From: Leyella lascolaii
Lineage (GTDB): Bacteria; Bacteroidota; Bacteroidia; Bacteroidales; Bacteroidaceae
Reading direction: 5' to 3'
Length of the DNA stretch: 64,000 nucleotides
Assembly: GCF_900079775.1 (NCBI RefSeq)
Contig: NZ_LT556036.1
Span: 497,234-561,233, forward strand
Shown here: positions 27,501 through 35,119 of the stretch, piece by piece
Numbering within the stretch: the first letter of the stretch is position 1
How the letters are laid out: the number at the start of each line of letters is the position of its first letter
Notes under the pieces: model-generated
The model's input: only the letters and a program-made list of their open reading frames with translations
The model's database searches: none
Told to the model about the DNA's origin: nothing
Position numbers and translations under genes: made by a program

Positions 27501-28976
27501 GGAATAACTCCTCTTAACACAAATTATACTCTAAGAAATGATACAATAAGATTTATACCGGATGAAATAGAATTTAGAAACGATAGCATCTTTGACAAAG
27601 ATGGAAATACTGGCATAGTGGAAGGAAATATTCATCATAAGCATCTCACAAACCTCAGTTATGACCTGTCTGTCGTATCAGACAATCTGTTGGCGTTTAA
27701 TACGGACGGTGAAAATGGGGACTCGTTCTATGGTACTGTATATGCAACAGGAGACTGTAAGATAAAAGGACGAAGCGGAGAAGTCGTAATGGACATCAAT
27801 GTTGTTCCTGAAGATAAAAGTATTATAGTTTATGATGTAAGCAGTCAGAACGATGTGTCTACTAATGAATTCATACAATGGAAAACGCCTGTGGAAGAAA
27901 AGAAAGAATTAGAAACTTCAGTACACAGTGCGGATATAGACAGCATATCTGAAGGCAGACAGACTTCTTCAGATATACGTCTTAATTTCCTTTTAGATTG
28001 CAATCCTTCAATGACGATAAAAGTACTGATGGACAGACAGTCCGGTGACTATATTTCCCTCAATGGTAATGGAGCACTCCGTGCAACATATTATAACAAA
28101 GGGTCTTTTGATTTGTTTGGAAATTATACTGTTGAACGTGGTATCTATAAACTTACTATAAGAGATATAATAAAGAAGGAGTTCACCTTCCAGAGAGGCG
28201 GAACTATAAAATTTGTAGGTAATCCATTCAATTCGTCATTAGATTTGAAAGCAATTTATGTCCTTAATGGTGTAAGTTTGTCTGACCTTAATATAGGAAA
28301 TTCTTTTTCTAATAACAACGTGAGGGTGAACTGCCTCATGAATGTTACAGGGACTCCTGATGCACCGCGGGTTTCCTTTGATTTAGACATGCCCACACTA
28401 AGTAATGATGCGAAGCAAATGGTTGCAAGTGTTATAAATGCCGAGGAAGAAATGAATCAACAGGTTTTATATTTGCTGACAGTTGGTCGTTTCTACACCC
28501 AAAACAGCAATAATAATTCGTCTGCCGGTGGCCCAACATCGCGCAACCAGGCTTCACTTGCCATGCAGAGCATATTGAGCGGAACAATCAGTCAGCAATT
28601 GAATAATATCCTTGGTAATATTATTAACAGTAGTGACTGGAACTTCGGTGCAAATATATCTACAGGAACCGAGGGTTTCAATGATGCGGAATACGAAGGT
28701 ATACTGTCCGGACGGTTATTGAATAATAGATTGCTGATAAACGGACAGTTCGGATATCGCGATAACGCTAATGCCACAACGAGTTTCATAGGTGATTTTG
28801 ATTTAAGATATCTGCTCTTTCCCAACGGTAATCTTTCGATAAATGTATATAATAAAACAAATGACCGTTACTTTACAAAAAACAGCCTGAACACTCAGGG
28901 GATCGGTTTAATTATGAAGAAAGATTTTAACGGTATAGGAGATCTGTTCAGAAAGAAGAAGAAAAATAAAAAGTAG
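24573..28976 (+). CDS. tamB: TamB-like translocation and assembly module protein
   Basis: TamB is a very long periplasm-spanning protein, anchored in the inner membrane, that works in outer-membrane biogenesis and probably in lipid transport. The 1467-residue protein has one N-terminal membrane helix (about residues 11-29), then over 1,000 residues of repetitive beta structure, and a C-terminal DUF490 domain near residues 1080-1467. NYTVERGIYKLTIRDIIKKEFTFQRGG, then IKFVGNPFNSSLDLKAIY, is the conserved core of that domain. The start is TTG 24573 or GTG 24585; there is no in-frame ATG before the helix, and the promoter lies just upstream. The C terminus is Lys-rich (FRKKKKNKK). No tamA/bamA-type gene is adjacent. 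Confidence 0.93.
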   Translation: MIISVLKRLIHTTVWTIISLYIIIVILLHIPTIQGHIGSWTADALSKKIGTKVSIGRIDLGFINRLIIDDICILDQKNKNLLKASRASIKINFIPLLEKRISISSVQIFGMDANLYKESNMSKTNFQFVLDSLSNKNKNNSSSIDLQINSIVIRHGSIKYRCMSEKIKTNTFSLNNINLKHISGHIILDKLSNDSLDVKVKRLSFEEHSGLILKKLSFKLSASKNNFKLDNLNVEMPASKLHVDSIDAAYILEKNRLNFSSITFRGSLSDSYLTPSDIAFCQPLLKDINNKIYFNANLYGREGNIYVTRLRIHEKENLFNLKSDLHFKKNASDFNWSINKFALETNGKNIKTLLNNIPEVKIPEIIFRLGNIEITGMSHSVNDDMTVSGVIQTDLGATDIDITKRRKTTSGIINARNIDVKTLTDNGKFGFVNAQIEFNTSSSSKINLSGNISSFDYNRYTYHKLMVDGTYDNGNIEGKLALNDPNAQINLAGNVNVKNSIKIQNLNANIKDFSPSALNLSDKWPQTKFSMKLTADIEGNDISDIIGQLRISNFSMVSPQTEYKIDSLYINAEGIGNKRRVIANSDFCNIDMFGNINYITIPQSIIGLIHSKLPTMPWYTGIKAQRNNDFTINATIRNSKWMSALLGIPIELYEPVTLNGELSDKNNALRIDCQMPSFAYNSVKYKDATLRVSTIGDIMNTYAGIKKISDKGKLFSYRVKATAGGNELDTEISINENENHPLKGTINANTFFYKNAEGHATANINIKESNINIDDTIWHVKPSNIIYNKNYLEINNFSVEHSKQHVSVTGKATKNQSDSIRIDFKDININYILDMVNFHSVEFDGFATGKAYLKDLSGKNPYLFADLTVNNFLFEKGRMGTLKAKAMFNNTEKQIDINAVATDGQKRKTSILGYVSPQKNYIDLNINAHNTRLEFMESFCSSFMHDVDARANGSVRLSGSLDNINLTGMLVADGTLGITPLNTNYTLRNDTIRFIPDEIEFRNDSIFDKDGNTGIVEGNIHHKHLTNLSYDLSVVSDNLLAFNTDGENGDSFYGTVYATGDCKIKGRSGEVVMDINVVPEDKSIIVYDVSSQNDVSTNEFIQWKTPVEEKKELETSVHSADIDSISEGRQTSSDIRLNFLLDCNPSMTIKVLMDRQSGDYISLNGNGALRATYYNKGSFDLFGNYTVERGIYKLTIRDIIKKEFTFQRGGTIKFVGNPFNSSLDLKAIYVLNGVSLSDLNIGNSFSNNNVRVNCLMNVTGTPDAPRVSFDLDMPTLSNDAKQMVASVINAEEEMNQQVLYLLTVGRFYTQNSNNNSSAGGPTSRNQASLAMQSILSGTISQQLNNILGNIINSSDWNFGANISTGTEGFNDAEYEGILSGRLLNNRLLINGQFGYRDNANATTSFIGDFDLRYLLFPNGNLSINVYNKTNDRYFTKNSLNTQGIGLIMKKDFNGIGDLFRKKKKNKK

Positions 28977-29079
28977 CAAAATTCACATGAACGGTACTTG
29001 AATGCATCTTTAATGCTGGCATTCTGCCGTATACAAATATTATTCATTTATAAAATGCTGTTTTATTAAGATTGCAATT

Positions 29080-29823
29080 ATGAAAACAAAACGTGCCATA
29101 ATAGTCGGTGCGACTTCGGGTATAGGGTATGCCACGGCAAAACTGCTTGCTTCCAATGGATGGATTGTTGGTATCGCAGGGCGCAGAGAGGACTTACTTT
29201 TACAGATACAACACAGTCATTGTGGCATTGTTGCTACACAAAGAATAGATATAACCGAGGATGATGCAACAGAAGGGCTTATGCGTCTTATTCATAAGGT
29301 AGGCGGAATGGATATGTATTTTCACAGTTCAGGTATAGGTTACCAGAATGCATCACTTGAAGCGTCCAAAGAACTTGCAACAGTATCAACAAATGTACTT
29401 GGGTTCACAAGAATGACGGATTTTGCTTTCGAATATTTTCACAACCATCCGGATACAGATGGAATAATAGCTGTTATAAGCAGTATAGCCGGTACAAAAG
29501 GTCTTGGCGTTGCACCTGCGTATTCTGCAAGTAAAAAATATATAAATACATATTTGGAGAGTCTTGCACAACTCTGTAGCATCAGAAGCATTAAAAATAT
29601 ACATATTCTTGACATACGTCCAGGATTCGTAAAGACACCATTTCTTGGAGATGAATGCCATTATCCAATGCAACTTGATGCAGACTACGTTGCAAGGTGT
29701 ATATGTAAAGCCATCGAGCATCGTAAATGTGTAATTACAATAGATTGGAGATACCGAATTTTAGTATTTCTGTGGCATCTGATTCCAAGATGTATCTGGA
29801 CTAAAATGAAAATCGGCTCCTGA
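29080..29823 (+). CDS. Short-chain dehydrogenase/reductase
   Basis: The 247-residue protein is a classical SDR oxidoreductase. The NAD(P)-binding glycines are in GATSGIG (residues 10-16). The RR following AGRR near residue 35 suggests NADPH preference. The catalytic Ser is in the ISSIAG block near 134-135, and Tyr 148 and Lys 152 lie in YSASKKY. The substrate is unknown. The last 30 residues are hydrophobic and basic (YRILVFLWHLIPRCIW), suggesting membrane association. It lies alone between tamB and trmO. Confidence 0.92.
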   Translation: MKTKRAIIVGATSGIGYATAKLLASNGWIVGIAGRREDLLLQIQHSHCGIVATQRIDITEDDATEGLMRLIHKVGGMDMYFHSSGIGYQNASLEASKELATVSTNVLGFTRMTDFAFEYFHNHPDTDGIIAVISSIAGTKGLGVAPAYSASKKYINTYLESLAQLCSIRSIKNIHILDIRPGFVKTPFLGDECHYPMQLDADYVARCICKAIEHRKCVITIDWRYRILVFLWHLIPRCIWTKMKIGS

Positions 29824-29908
29824 CTTTCTGCTTCATCAAATATATGATTTCATTGCCGGAACATTTAAATGTGATGAGCAATAAAATTTCTTAGAAAAAA
29901 CTTATACA

Positions 29909-30601
29909 ATGGACATAAAACCTATAGCACATTTTCACTCTCCATTTTCTTCAAAATTCGGTATACCAAAACAAAGTGGGCTTGTTGAATGTTTGAGGGG
30001 TACTATCGTCTTTGAACATAAATACAGAAATCGGGATTTTATACGTGGACTTGACGGTTTCGACTACATTTGGCTAATTTGGGGATTCTCTGCAAATCCA
30101 CACAAAATATCCGCACCTGTTGTAAGACCTCCGGTGTTGGGTGGTAATGAGAAAGTTGGAGTTTTTGCCTCACGCTCACCTTTCCGCCCCAATGCACTCG
30201 GGTTATCATCGGTTCGCATAGAGTCAGTCGAACAGGATATTCAAAATGGTCCCATAATCAATGTCCTCGGTGCGGATCTTATGGATGGTACTCCTATATA
30301 TGATATAAAACCATATATCAGTTATGCAGACTCACATGAAAATGTGCGTTGTGGATTCACCGATAATATCGTACTTAGTAAGCTTAATGTGAATATGCCT
30401 GAAAATATAGAAAGTCTCTTTACAAGAGATGAACTTCTGTCATTATATAAAGTTCTCGAGCTTGATCCACGTCCTCGCTATCAGAACGCCTCTGAAAAGA
30501 TATACGGGATGCCGTATGCTGGATATGACATTCACTTTCGTGTAGATGGTGGTGTGCTCACGGTAATTGATGCAGTACGATTGCGAAGGCATTTATGTTG
30601 A
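29909..30601 (+). CDS. trmO: tRNA (N6-threonylcarbamoyladenosine37-N6)-methyltransferase TrmO
   Basis: TrmO (formerly TsaA/YaeB) adds the N6 methyl group to t6A37 in certain tRNAs. The 230-residue protein shows the TrmO beta-barrel signatures IAHFHSPFSSKFGIPKQSGL, LDGFDYIWLIWGF, VGVFASRSPFRPNALGLSSVRI and DLMDGTPIYDIKPYISYADS. Length and order match. A 1.2 kb non-coding gap follows. Confidence 0.96.
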   Translation: MDIKPIAHFHSPFSSKFGIPKQSGLVECLRGTIVFEHKYRNRDFIRGLDGFDYIWLIWGFSANPHKISAPVVRPPVLGGNEKVGVFASRSPFRPNALGLSSVRIESVEQDIQNGPIINVLGADLMDGTPIYDIKPYISYADSHENVRCGFTDNIVLSKLNVNMPENIESLFTRDELLSLYKVLELDPRPRYQNASEKIYGMPYAGYDIHFRVDGGVLTVIDAVRLRRHLC

Positions 30602-30705
30602 TTTGTATTAAACAATATGTTTTGAATTCTCATGATATTAATTGTATGTAGCATAGCTGAATTTTTGATAAATCTTCATTCTGACTATAAAGCCGAATAG
30701 CATAA

Positions 30706-30882
30706 GACTTCCATTCTTATTTCGTGCTGCTGTAAGCCGGATTATATTCAGCTTTGTCGAAGATGTACCGGACTACATTGAGAAAAAGCTAAAGACTATA
30801 TTGCGGCAGCATTGCGTAAGAAGGATGAAGAGCAGACAATAAACCTTAAATTTATAATAGGCATCCTGATGATTTGGGTTTA
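30706..30882 (+). repeat. Dispersed degenerate repeat, copy A (left arm of an inverted pair)
   Basis: Copy A and the reverse complement of copy B (31433-31613) share identical words such as ACTTCCATTCTTATTTCGT, CGAAGATGTACCG, GAAGGATGAAGAGCAG and AATAAACCTTAAATTT, then GATTTGGGTTTA, in the same order and spacing. One frame reads KKDEEQTINLKF in A and KKDEEQAINLKF in B, hinting at decayed coding sequence. The frame is broken elsewhere. Confidence 0.75.
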
Positions 30883-31084
30883 ATGTCAAGATATTGACTT
30901 TCTTGCATATTGCTCTGTCTGCGATAATATGATGTTTGACTTTAGTGTGCTTTCATATATTCATACGTTTATGAAAGTAAAAAATATTGACAGCGGAAAC
31001 TATTAGAAGAGAGATTGAAAAACGATGGCATCTGTATATATAACGGATATGCATTCATTTATGGCTTATTGAAAACTCTGTCAC

Positions 31085-31200
31085 GGTGTGGAAGAGCCTT
31101 TCCTGTTTTCTGAGGCTGCGTTGTCGTGGTGTGACATAGCCTGTTATGCGATGCGAAAAAGGCTTTATCAGGCTGCGAAACATGCTTTATGAGAGGACTG
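31085..31200. repeat. AAAGCCTTT-type repeat cluster
   Basis: Units GGAAGAGCCTTTCCTG, GACATAGCCTGTTATG, GAAAAAGGCTTTATCAGG and GAAACATGCTTTATGAG lie between the arms of the inverted pair A/B. They resemble the clusters at 11.2 and 53.1 kb. Confidence 0.5.
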
Positions 31201-31432
31201 AAAAGGGAGTGAAAACAATCTGTTAGGTGTAACTGTCTGTCGTACATGATGTTGACGTATATGTTCAAAACTCCGGATTTTGCGATAGGTTTGATTGTTG
31301 TGAGCCACGATGGCATTCTCGTTAAGTATACGTTGGTATAATATTCGGCTTTGGTAATACATATTATATATTTATGCTTTGACACACAGTCAATGATTTT
31401 CTGTTTCACAGACGTGGTGAGAGCAGTAATGA

Positions 31433-31613
31433 TAAACCCAAATCGTCGTTAGAACACCTCATACAAATTTAAGGTTTATTGCCTGCTCTTCATCCTTCTT
31501 CCGCATTGATGCCATCATCTTGTCTTCGGCTTTTGCTCGACATAGTACGGTACATCTTCGATAAAGCTGAAGACAATCCGTCTGACCACAAGTACGAAAT
31601 AAGAATGGAAGTA
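31433..31613 (-). repeat. Dispersed degenerate repeat, copy B (right arm of an inverted pair)
   Basis: This is the inverted partner of copy A. Read on the minus strand it carries all the shared words in order, with substitutions spread between them. Divergence between the arms rules out a recent duplication. Confidence 0.75.
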
Positions 31614-31805
31614 TAATGACAGATTCGAGATAAAATACACGGTCTTGTAGAATAAAAGGCAAACCAATACGAATAACAAGCCAACTGGAAAAATAAATTA
31701 TTCAAAAAAGATGCGTATATCAAAAATTTTTACTTTATTTGTATTTGTAATAGTTATGTATAAACTAAATACAAACAATTTATTCACTAATTCACTATAT
31801 CTAAT

Positions 31806-32192
31806 ATGACAAAGGTTAAAGAAGTTTACCGTTGTGCTATTTGTGGTAACATAGTAGAGATTATGCATATGGCAGGAGGCACACTGACATGTTGCGGGCA
31901 ACCCATGGAGCTTCTTACAGAGAACACCGTTGACGCTGCAAAAGAAAAGCATGTACCGGTAGTTGAGGCTATTGAGGGTGGTTATAAAGTTAAAGTCGGA
32001 AGCGTTGAACATCCTATGCAGGACAACCACTATATAGAATGGATTGAACTTGTAGAGGAAAATAAAATACAGCGAGTTCATTTAAAACCTGGAGACAAAC
32101 CGGAAGCTGTTTTCTACACAGATTGCAAGAATGTTTACGCACGCGAATATTGTAATTTACACGGTCATTGGAGCTCAAAAAAAACTGAATAA
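31806..32192 (+). CDS. dfx: Desulfoferrodoxin (superoxide reductase)
   Basis: Superoxide reductase reduces superoxide to peroxide without making oxygen, protecting anaerobes. The 128-residue protein is the two-iron class (2Fe-SOR). The rubredoxin-like centre I ligands are C10, C13, C29 and C30 (YRCAICGN, LTCCGQPM). Centre II ligands are H49, H69, H75, C116 and H119. The catalytic Glu 47 and Lys 48 of EKH are both present. It stands alone between two repeat-bearing gaps and ends in a strong hairpin terminator at 32229. Confidence 0.96.
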   Translation: MTKVKEVYRCAICGNIVEIMHMAGGTLTCCGQPMELLTENTVDAAKEKHVPVVEAIEGGYKVKVGSVEHPMQDNHYIEWIELVEENKIQRVHLKPGDKPEAVFYTDCKNVYAREYCNLHGHWSSKKTE

Positions 32193-32228
32193 ACATTTTA
32201 TGTTGTTTTTGTGAACAATAACTTATAA

Positions 32229-32285
32229 AATAAGAATAGCCATGGATAATAGTTCTGATATTATAACTTGGCTATTCTTATTTTT
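32229..32285 (+). terminator. Terminator of dfx
   Basis: Arms AATAAGAATAGCCA (32229-32242) and TGGCTATTCTTATT (32269-32282) are perfect complements and are followed by a T run. The 26-nt loop can form an inner AT stem. Confidence 0.85.
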
Positions 32286-32480
32286 GGTGTCTTTAAAAAT
32301 AAAATTCCCACATTTATATTTTCTCCAAATAAGAGCATCTCAAATTAAAGGTTAATGCCATTAGCCATTCATACATATATCACATATATGCTTATCAGCC
32401 CTTCATTCATTTACATACTGCTGGCGTCATGTTACTTTATGACTCAATCTTAATATAACACATTACATCAGGTTGAAACT

Positions 32481-32530
32481 TAGAAAGCAAGAATGTCTGT
32501 CGCTGCATCACGAAATATGGATGAAGTATT
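32481..32530 (-). repeat. Dispersed degenerate repeat, fragment D
   Basis: On the minus strand this begins ACTTCATCCATATTTCGTGATGC and then resembles the first 45-50 bp of copy A, with scattered changes. It is the weakest member of the set. Confidence 0.35.
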
Positions 32531-32607
32531 ATGCCCTGTTGTGACTAAAACAAAAATCAGCTCCGGGTAGAGCCGATAATAATAAATTATTATTCATAAA
32601 TGGATAA

Positions 32608-32668
32608 ATAATAAGGAGAATGTCGGTCTTTCAATAAAATTGAATGAACACGACAAACTCCTTATTAT
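32608..32668 (-). terminator. Long hairpin downstream of the EF-G2-like gene
   Basis: ATAATAAGGAG (32608-32618) pairs exactly with CTCCTTATTAT (32658-32668). The stem continues inward through TGTCG/CGACA after a 2-bp mismatch, and the loop has an inner TTCAAT/ATTGAA stem. It probably blocks read-through between the converging genes. Confidence 0.7.
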
Positions 32669-32685
32669 CGTATCTACTTTATCTG

Positions 32686-32728
32686 TGCTTTATAATAAAA
32701 AATTATATCAGTAATTTTATATAAAGCA
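32686..32728 (-). terminator. AT-rich hairpin just after the EF-G2-like stop
   Basis: TGCTTTAT (32686-32693) pairs with ATAAAGCA (32721-32728), with further pairing of AAATTA and TAATTT inside. It lies 13 bp beyond the stop codon of the minus-strand gene. Confidence 0.6.
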
Positions 32729-32741
32729 TATCGCAAGCAAC

Positions 32742-34904
32742 TTATTCGTTTTCGGCATCAAGTTCTTTCTCATGTTCTGCGATAAGAGTCTGCTGCATCT
32801 CATTCGGAACAAGTTCATAACTTGCAAACTTCGTGTTGAACGAAGCGCGTCCTCCTGTTATACTACTTAATGATATCGAATAACTGCTAAGTTCTTTCAA
32901 TGGGATTTTTGCTTGCAATTTCTGATATCCGGCTTCGCTGTCCATACCCATAATAAGTGCACGACGGCTTTGCAGATCGCTCATTACATCGCCCATATAG
33001 TCTGATGGGACATATACCTCCAGATCATATATTGGTTCCAAAATTTTCGGACCGGCTTCCTTAAACGCAAGAGAAAACGCATTACGTGCCGCAAGCATGA
33101 ACGATAGTTCATTTGAATCAACAGGGTGCATTTTACCATCATAAACAATGACTCTCACGTCACGTGCGTAGCTTCCGGTCAGTGGTCCGTGTTCCATTCT
33201 TTCCATTATACCTTTAAGTATTGCCGGCATGAAGCGTGCGTCTATTGCACCGCCAACTACCGAATTAATGAAAACAAGCTTTCCGCCCCATTCCAGATCT
33301 ATCTCTTCGCGACCTTTTATGTTGACTTTAAGCTCCTGACCGTTTATTTTATATGATACAGGATCCGGCATGCCTTCGGCATAAGGTTCTACAATAAGAT
33401 GTACCTCACCGAACTGTCCGGCTCCTCCCGATTGTTTTTTATGTCTGTAATCAGCGCGTGCCGTTTTTGTAATGGTCTCTCTATAAGGAATCTTAGGCTC
33501 TTCGAACTTAACCTGTAGTTTTTCATTGTTTTCCAATCGCCACTTCAATGTACGCAGATGGAATTCTCCCTGACCGTGTACTATTGTCTGTCTCAGTTCC
33601 TTACTCTGTTCTATCACCCATGTCGGATCCTCCTGTCTCATCCTCAACATTGCAGCCATCAGTTTTTCAGTATCGGCAGAATTGACCGCTCTTATTGCGC
33701 GTGAATATTTGGAATTCGGATAACTGATAAAATCAAATTTCCACTCACAGTCTTTCCCGTTAAGAGTATTACCGGTTTTTACATCCTTCAGTTTCACCGT
33801 GCATCCTATATCTCCTGCATTAAGTTGTTCCACAGGTATTCGGTTCGCACCTGCACATGCGTATATTTGTCCTATCCTTTCTTTCGAGCCACGGTCTGAG
33901 TTGGTTAGGTCATCACCGGTTTTGACACAACCACTCATAACTTTAAAATAACTTACTTCACCGATGTGCGGTTCAACGCCTGTCTTAAAGAAATATATTG
34001 ATTCCGGTCCGTTAGAATCCGGCGTTATCTCTTCACCGCGGGTGTTGTGCAGTTTTGGCATTTCACTGACAAATGGAACAACATTTCCAAGAAATTCCAT
34101 CAGACGTCTTACTCCCATATCTTTGCCGGCACATACACAGAAAACCGGGAATATGGAACGTGTTACGAGTCCCTTGCGTATACCTTCCCTCATTTCATCC
34201 TCTGTCAGTGTCTCTTCCTCGAAAAATTTCTCCATAAGACTCTCATCATTCTCAGCAGCCGCCTCGACAAGAATTTTATGCAGTTCCATTGCCTTTTCTT
34301 TTTCTTCCTCTGGAATTTCCTCTATAATCGGCATACCTCCGTCAGGACTCCAAGAATATTTCTTCATCAGCAATACATCTATCAACGCGTTGAATCCGCT
34401 TCCGGTACTGATCGGATATTGAATCTGTACGCATTTAGATCCGTATATGCTCTTCATATTCGATATTACGTTATCGAAATCGCATTTATCTGAGTCAAGC
34501 TGATTAATAAGAAATATAACAGGTTTCTTAAGTTTTTCAGTATATCTGAAGTTGTTTTGTGTTCCGACTTCGGGACCATATTGTCCGTTTATAAGAATCA
34601 CTGCTTGGTCTGTAACATTCAGTGCTGTAATCGCACCTCCGATAAAATCATCTGATCCCGGACAGTCTATTATATTAAGTTTCTTATTATTCCACTCTAC
34701 ATGAAAAACGGTCGGGAAAACCGAGTATCCGTATTCCTGTTCAACCGGGAAATAATCACTTACTGTATTTTTTGCTTCTATTGTACCACGGCGTTTGATT
34801 ATTCCGCTTCCATAAAGCATCGACTCGGCAAGTGTAGTCTTGCCTGAACCCGCACTGCCAAGCAATGCAATGTTCTTAATTTCGTTGGTTTGATATATTC
34901 TCAT
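32742..34904 (-). CDS. fusA2: EF-G paralogue, EF-G2 type, with altered GTPase site
   Basis: The 720-residue protein has the full EF-G domain plan: G domain, domain II, domain IV with GGAGQFGEVHLIVEP, and domain V. The GTPase motifs are unusual. The P-loop is GSAGSGKT (residues 16-23), switch II reads DCPGSDDF (80-87) where EF-G has DTPGHVDF, so the catalytic His is Ser 84, and NQLD (134-137) replaces NKxD. In Bacteroides thetaiotaomicron a paralogue called EF-G2 lacks GTPase activity, is induced by carbon starvation and is needed for gut colonisation; this gene looks like its orthologue. The start is ATG 34904, divergent from hemW. I see no clear -7 box for it. Confidence 0.88.
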   Translation of the reverse strand: MRIYQTNEIKNIALLGSAGSGKTTLAESMLYGSGIIKRRGTIEAKNTVSDYFPVEQEYGYSVFPTVFHVEWNNKKLNIIDCPGSDDFIGGAITALNVTDQAVILINGQYGPEVGTQNNFRYTEKLKKPVIFLINQLDSDKCDFDNVISNMKSIYGSKCVQIQYPISTGSGFNALIDVLLMKKYSWSPDGGMPIIEEIPEEEKEKAMELHKILVEAAAENDESLMEKFFEEETLTEDEMREGIRKGLVTRSIFPVFCVCAGKDMGVRRLMEFLGNVVPFVSEMPKLHNTRGEEITPDSNGPESIYFFKTGVEPHIGEVSYFKVMSGCVKTGDDLTNSDRGSKERIGQIYACAGANRIPVEQLNAGDIGCTVKLKDVKTGNTLNGKDCEWKFDFISYPNSKYSRAIRAVNSADTEKLMAAMLRMRQEDPTWVIEQSKELRQTIVHGQGEFHLRTLKWRLENNEKLQVKFEEPKIPYRETITKTARADYRHKKQSGGAGQFGEVHLIVEPYAEGMPDPVSYKINGQELKVNIKGREEIDLEWGGKLVFINSVVGGAIDARFMPAILKGIMERMEHGPLTGSYARDVRVIVYDGKMHPVDSNELSFMLAARNAFSLAFKEAGPKILEPIYDLEVYVPSDYMGDVMSDLQSRRALIMGMDSEAGYQKLQAKIPLKELSSYSISLSSITGGRASFNTKFASYELVPNEMQQTLIAEHEKELDAENE

Positions 34905-35042
34905 ATCAAAAGATTTAATGAGTTAATATTTTTGTCTAAGGTAATAAGAGATAAAAACTCTTACGGCCGACTAAGTTAAATAAATTTATGTCAATTGCAA
35001 AAGAAAATATTGAAAAACTGTCAGCGTTTTAAAACATATTAG

Positions 35043-35051
35043 TATTTTTGC
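35043..35051 (+). promoter_or_regulatory. -7 box of the hemW promoter
   Basis: TATTTTTGC matches the consensus. The leader to the hemW ATG would be about 60 nt, AT-rich and without notable structure. Confidence 0.5.
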
Positions 35052-35119
35052 ATTGAATTTTGTGGTTAATCAAACATTTTCAATACGTATTTAATATAAT
35101 ATATTGTCGTTAATTCAAT

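Larger units (their letters stand above)
30602..31805. other. Non-coding gap bounded by an inverted pair of degenerate repeats
   Basis: About 1.2 kb without a supportable gene. An inverted pair of about 180-bp related sequences (30706-30882 and 31433-31613) encloses about 550 bp that also contains AAAGCCTTT-type units (about 31085-31200). Minus-strand ORFs of 116, 64, 67 and 77 codons run through the right half but lack family features and overlap each other; I treat them as remains or chance. The final 100 bp are AT-rich upstream of the superoxide reductase gene. Confidence 0.65.
32193..32741. other. Convergent intergenic gap with several hairpins and a repeat fragment
   Basis: About 550 bp separate dfx from the converging EF-G2-like gene. 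The gap has no gene. It contains three strong hairpins (32229-32282, 32608-32668, 32686-32728), a short AT palindrome near 32577-32594, and at about 32481-32530 a minus-sense fragment resembling the start of copies A and B (ACTTC...ATTTCGTG.TGC). Confidence 0.65.

Noticed and set aside
31059-31409. 116-codon minus-strand ORF between the inverted repeat arms
   Set aside because: It overlaps AAAGCCTTT units and a second ORF in another frame, with no recognisable domain; better read as decayed DNA.
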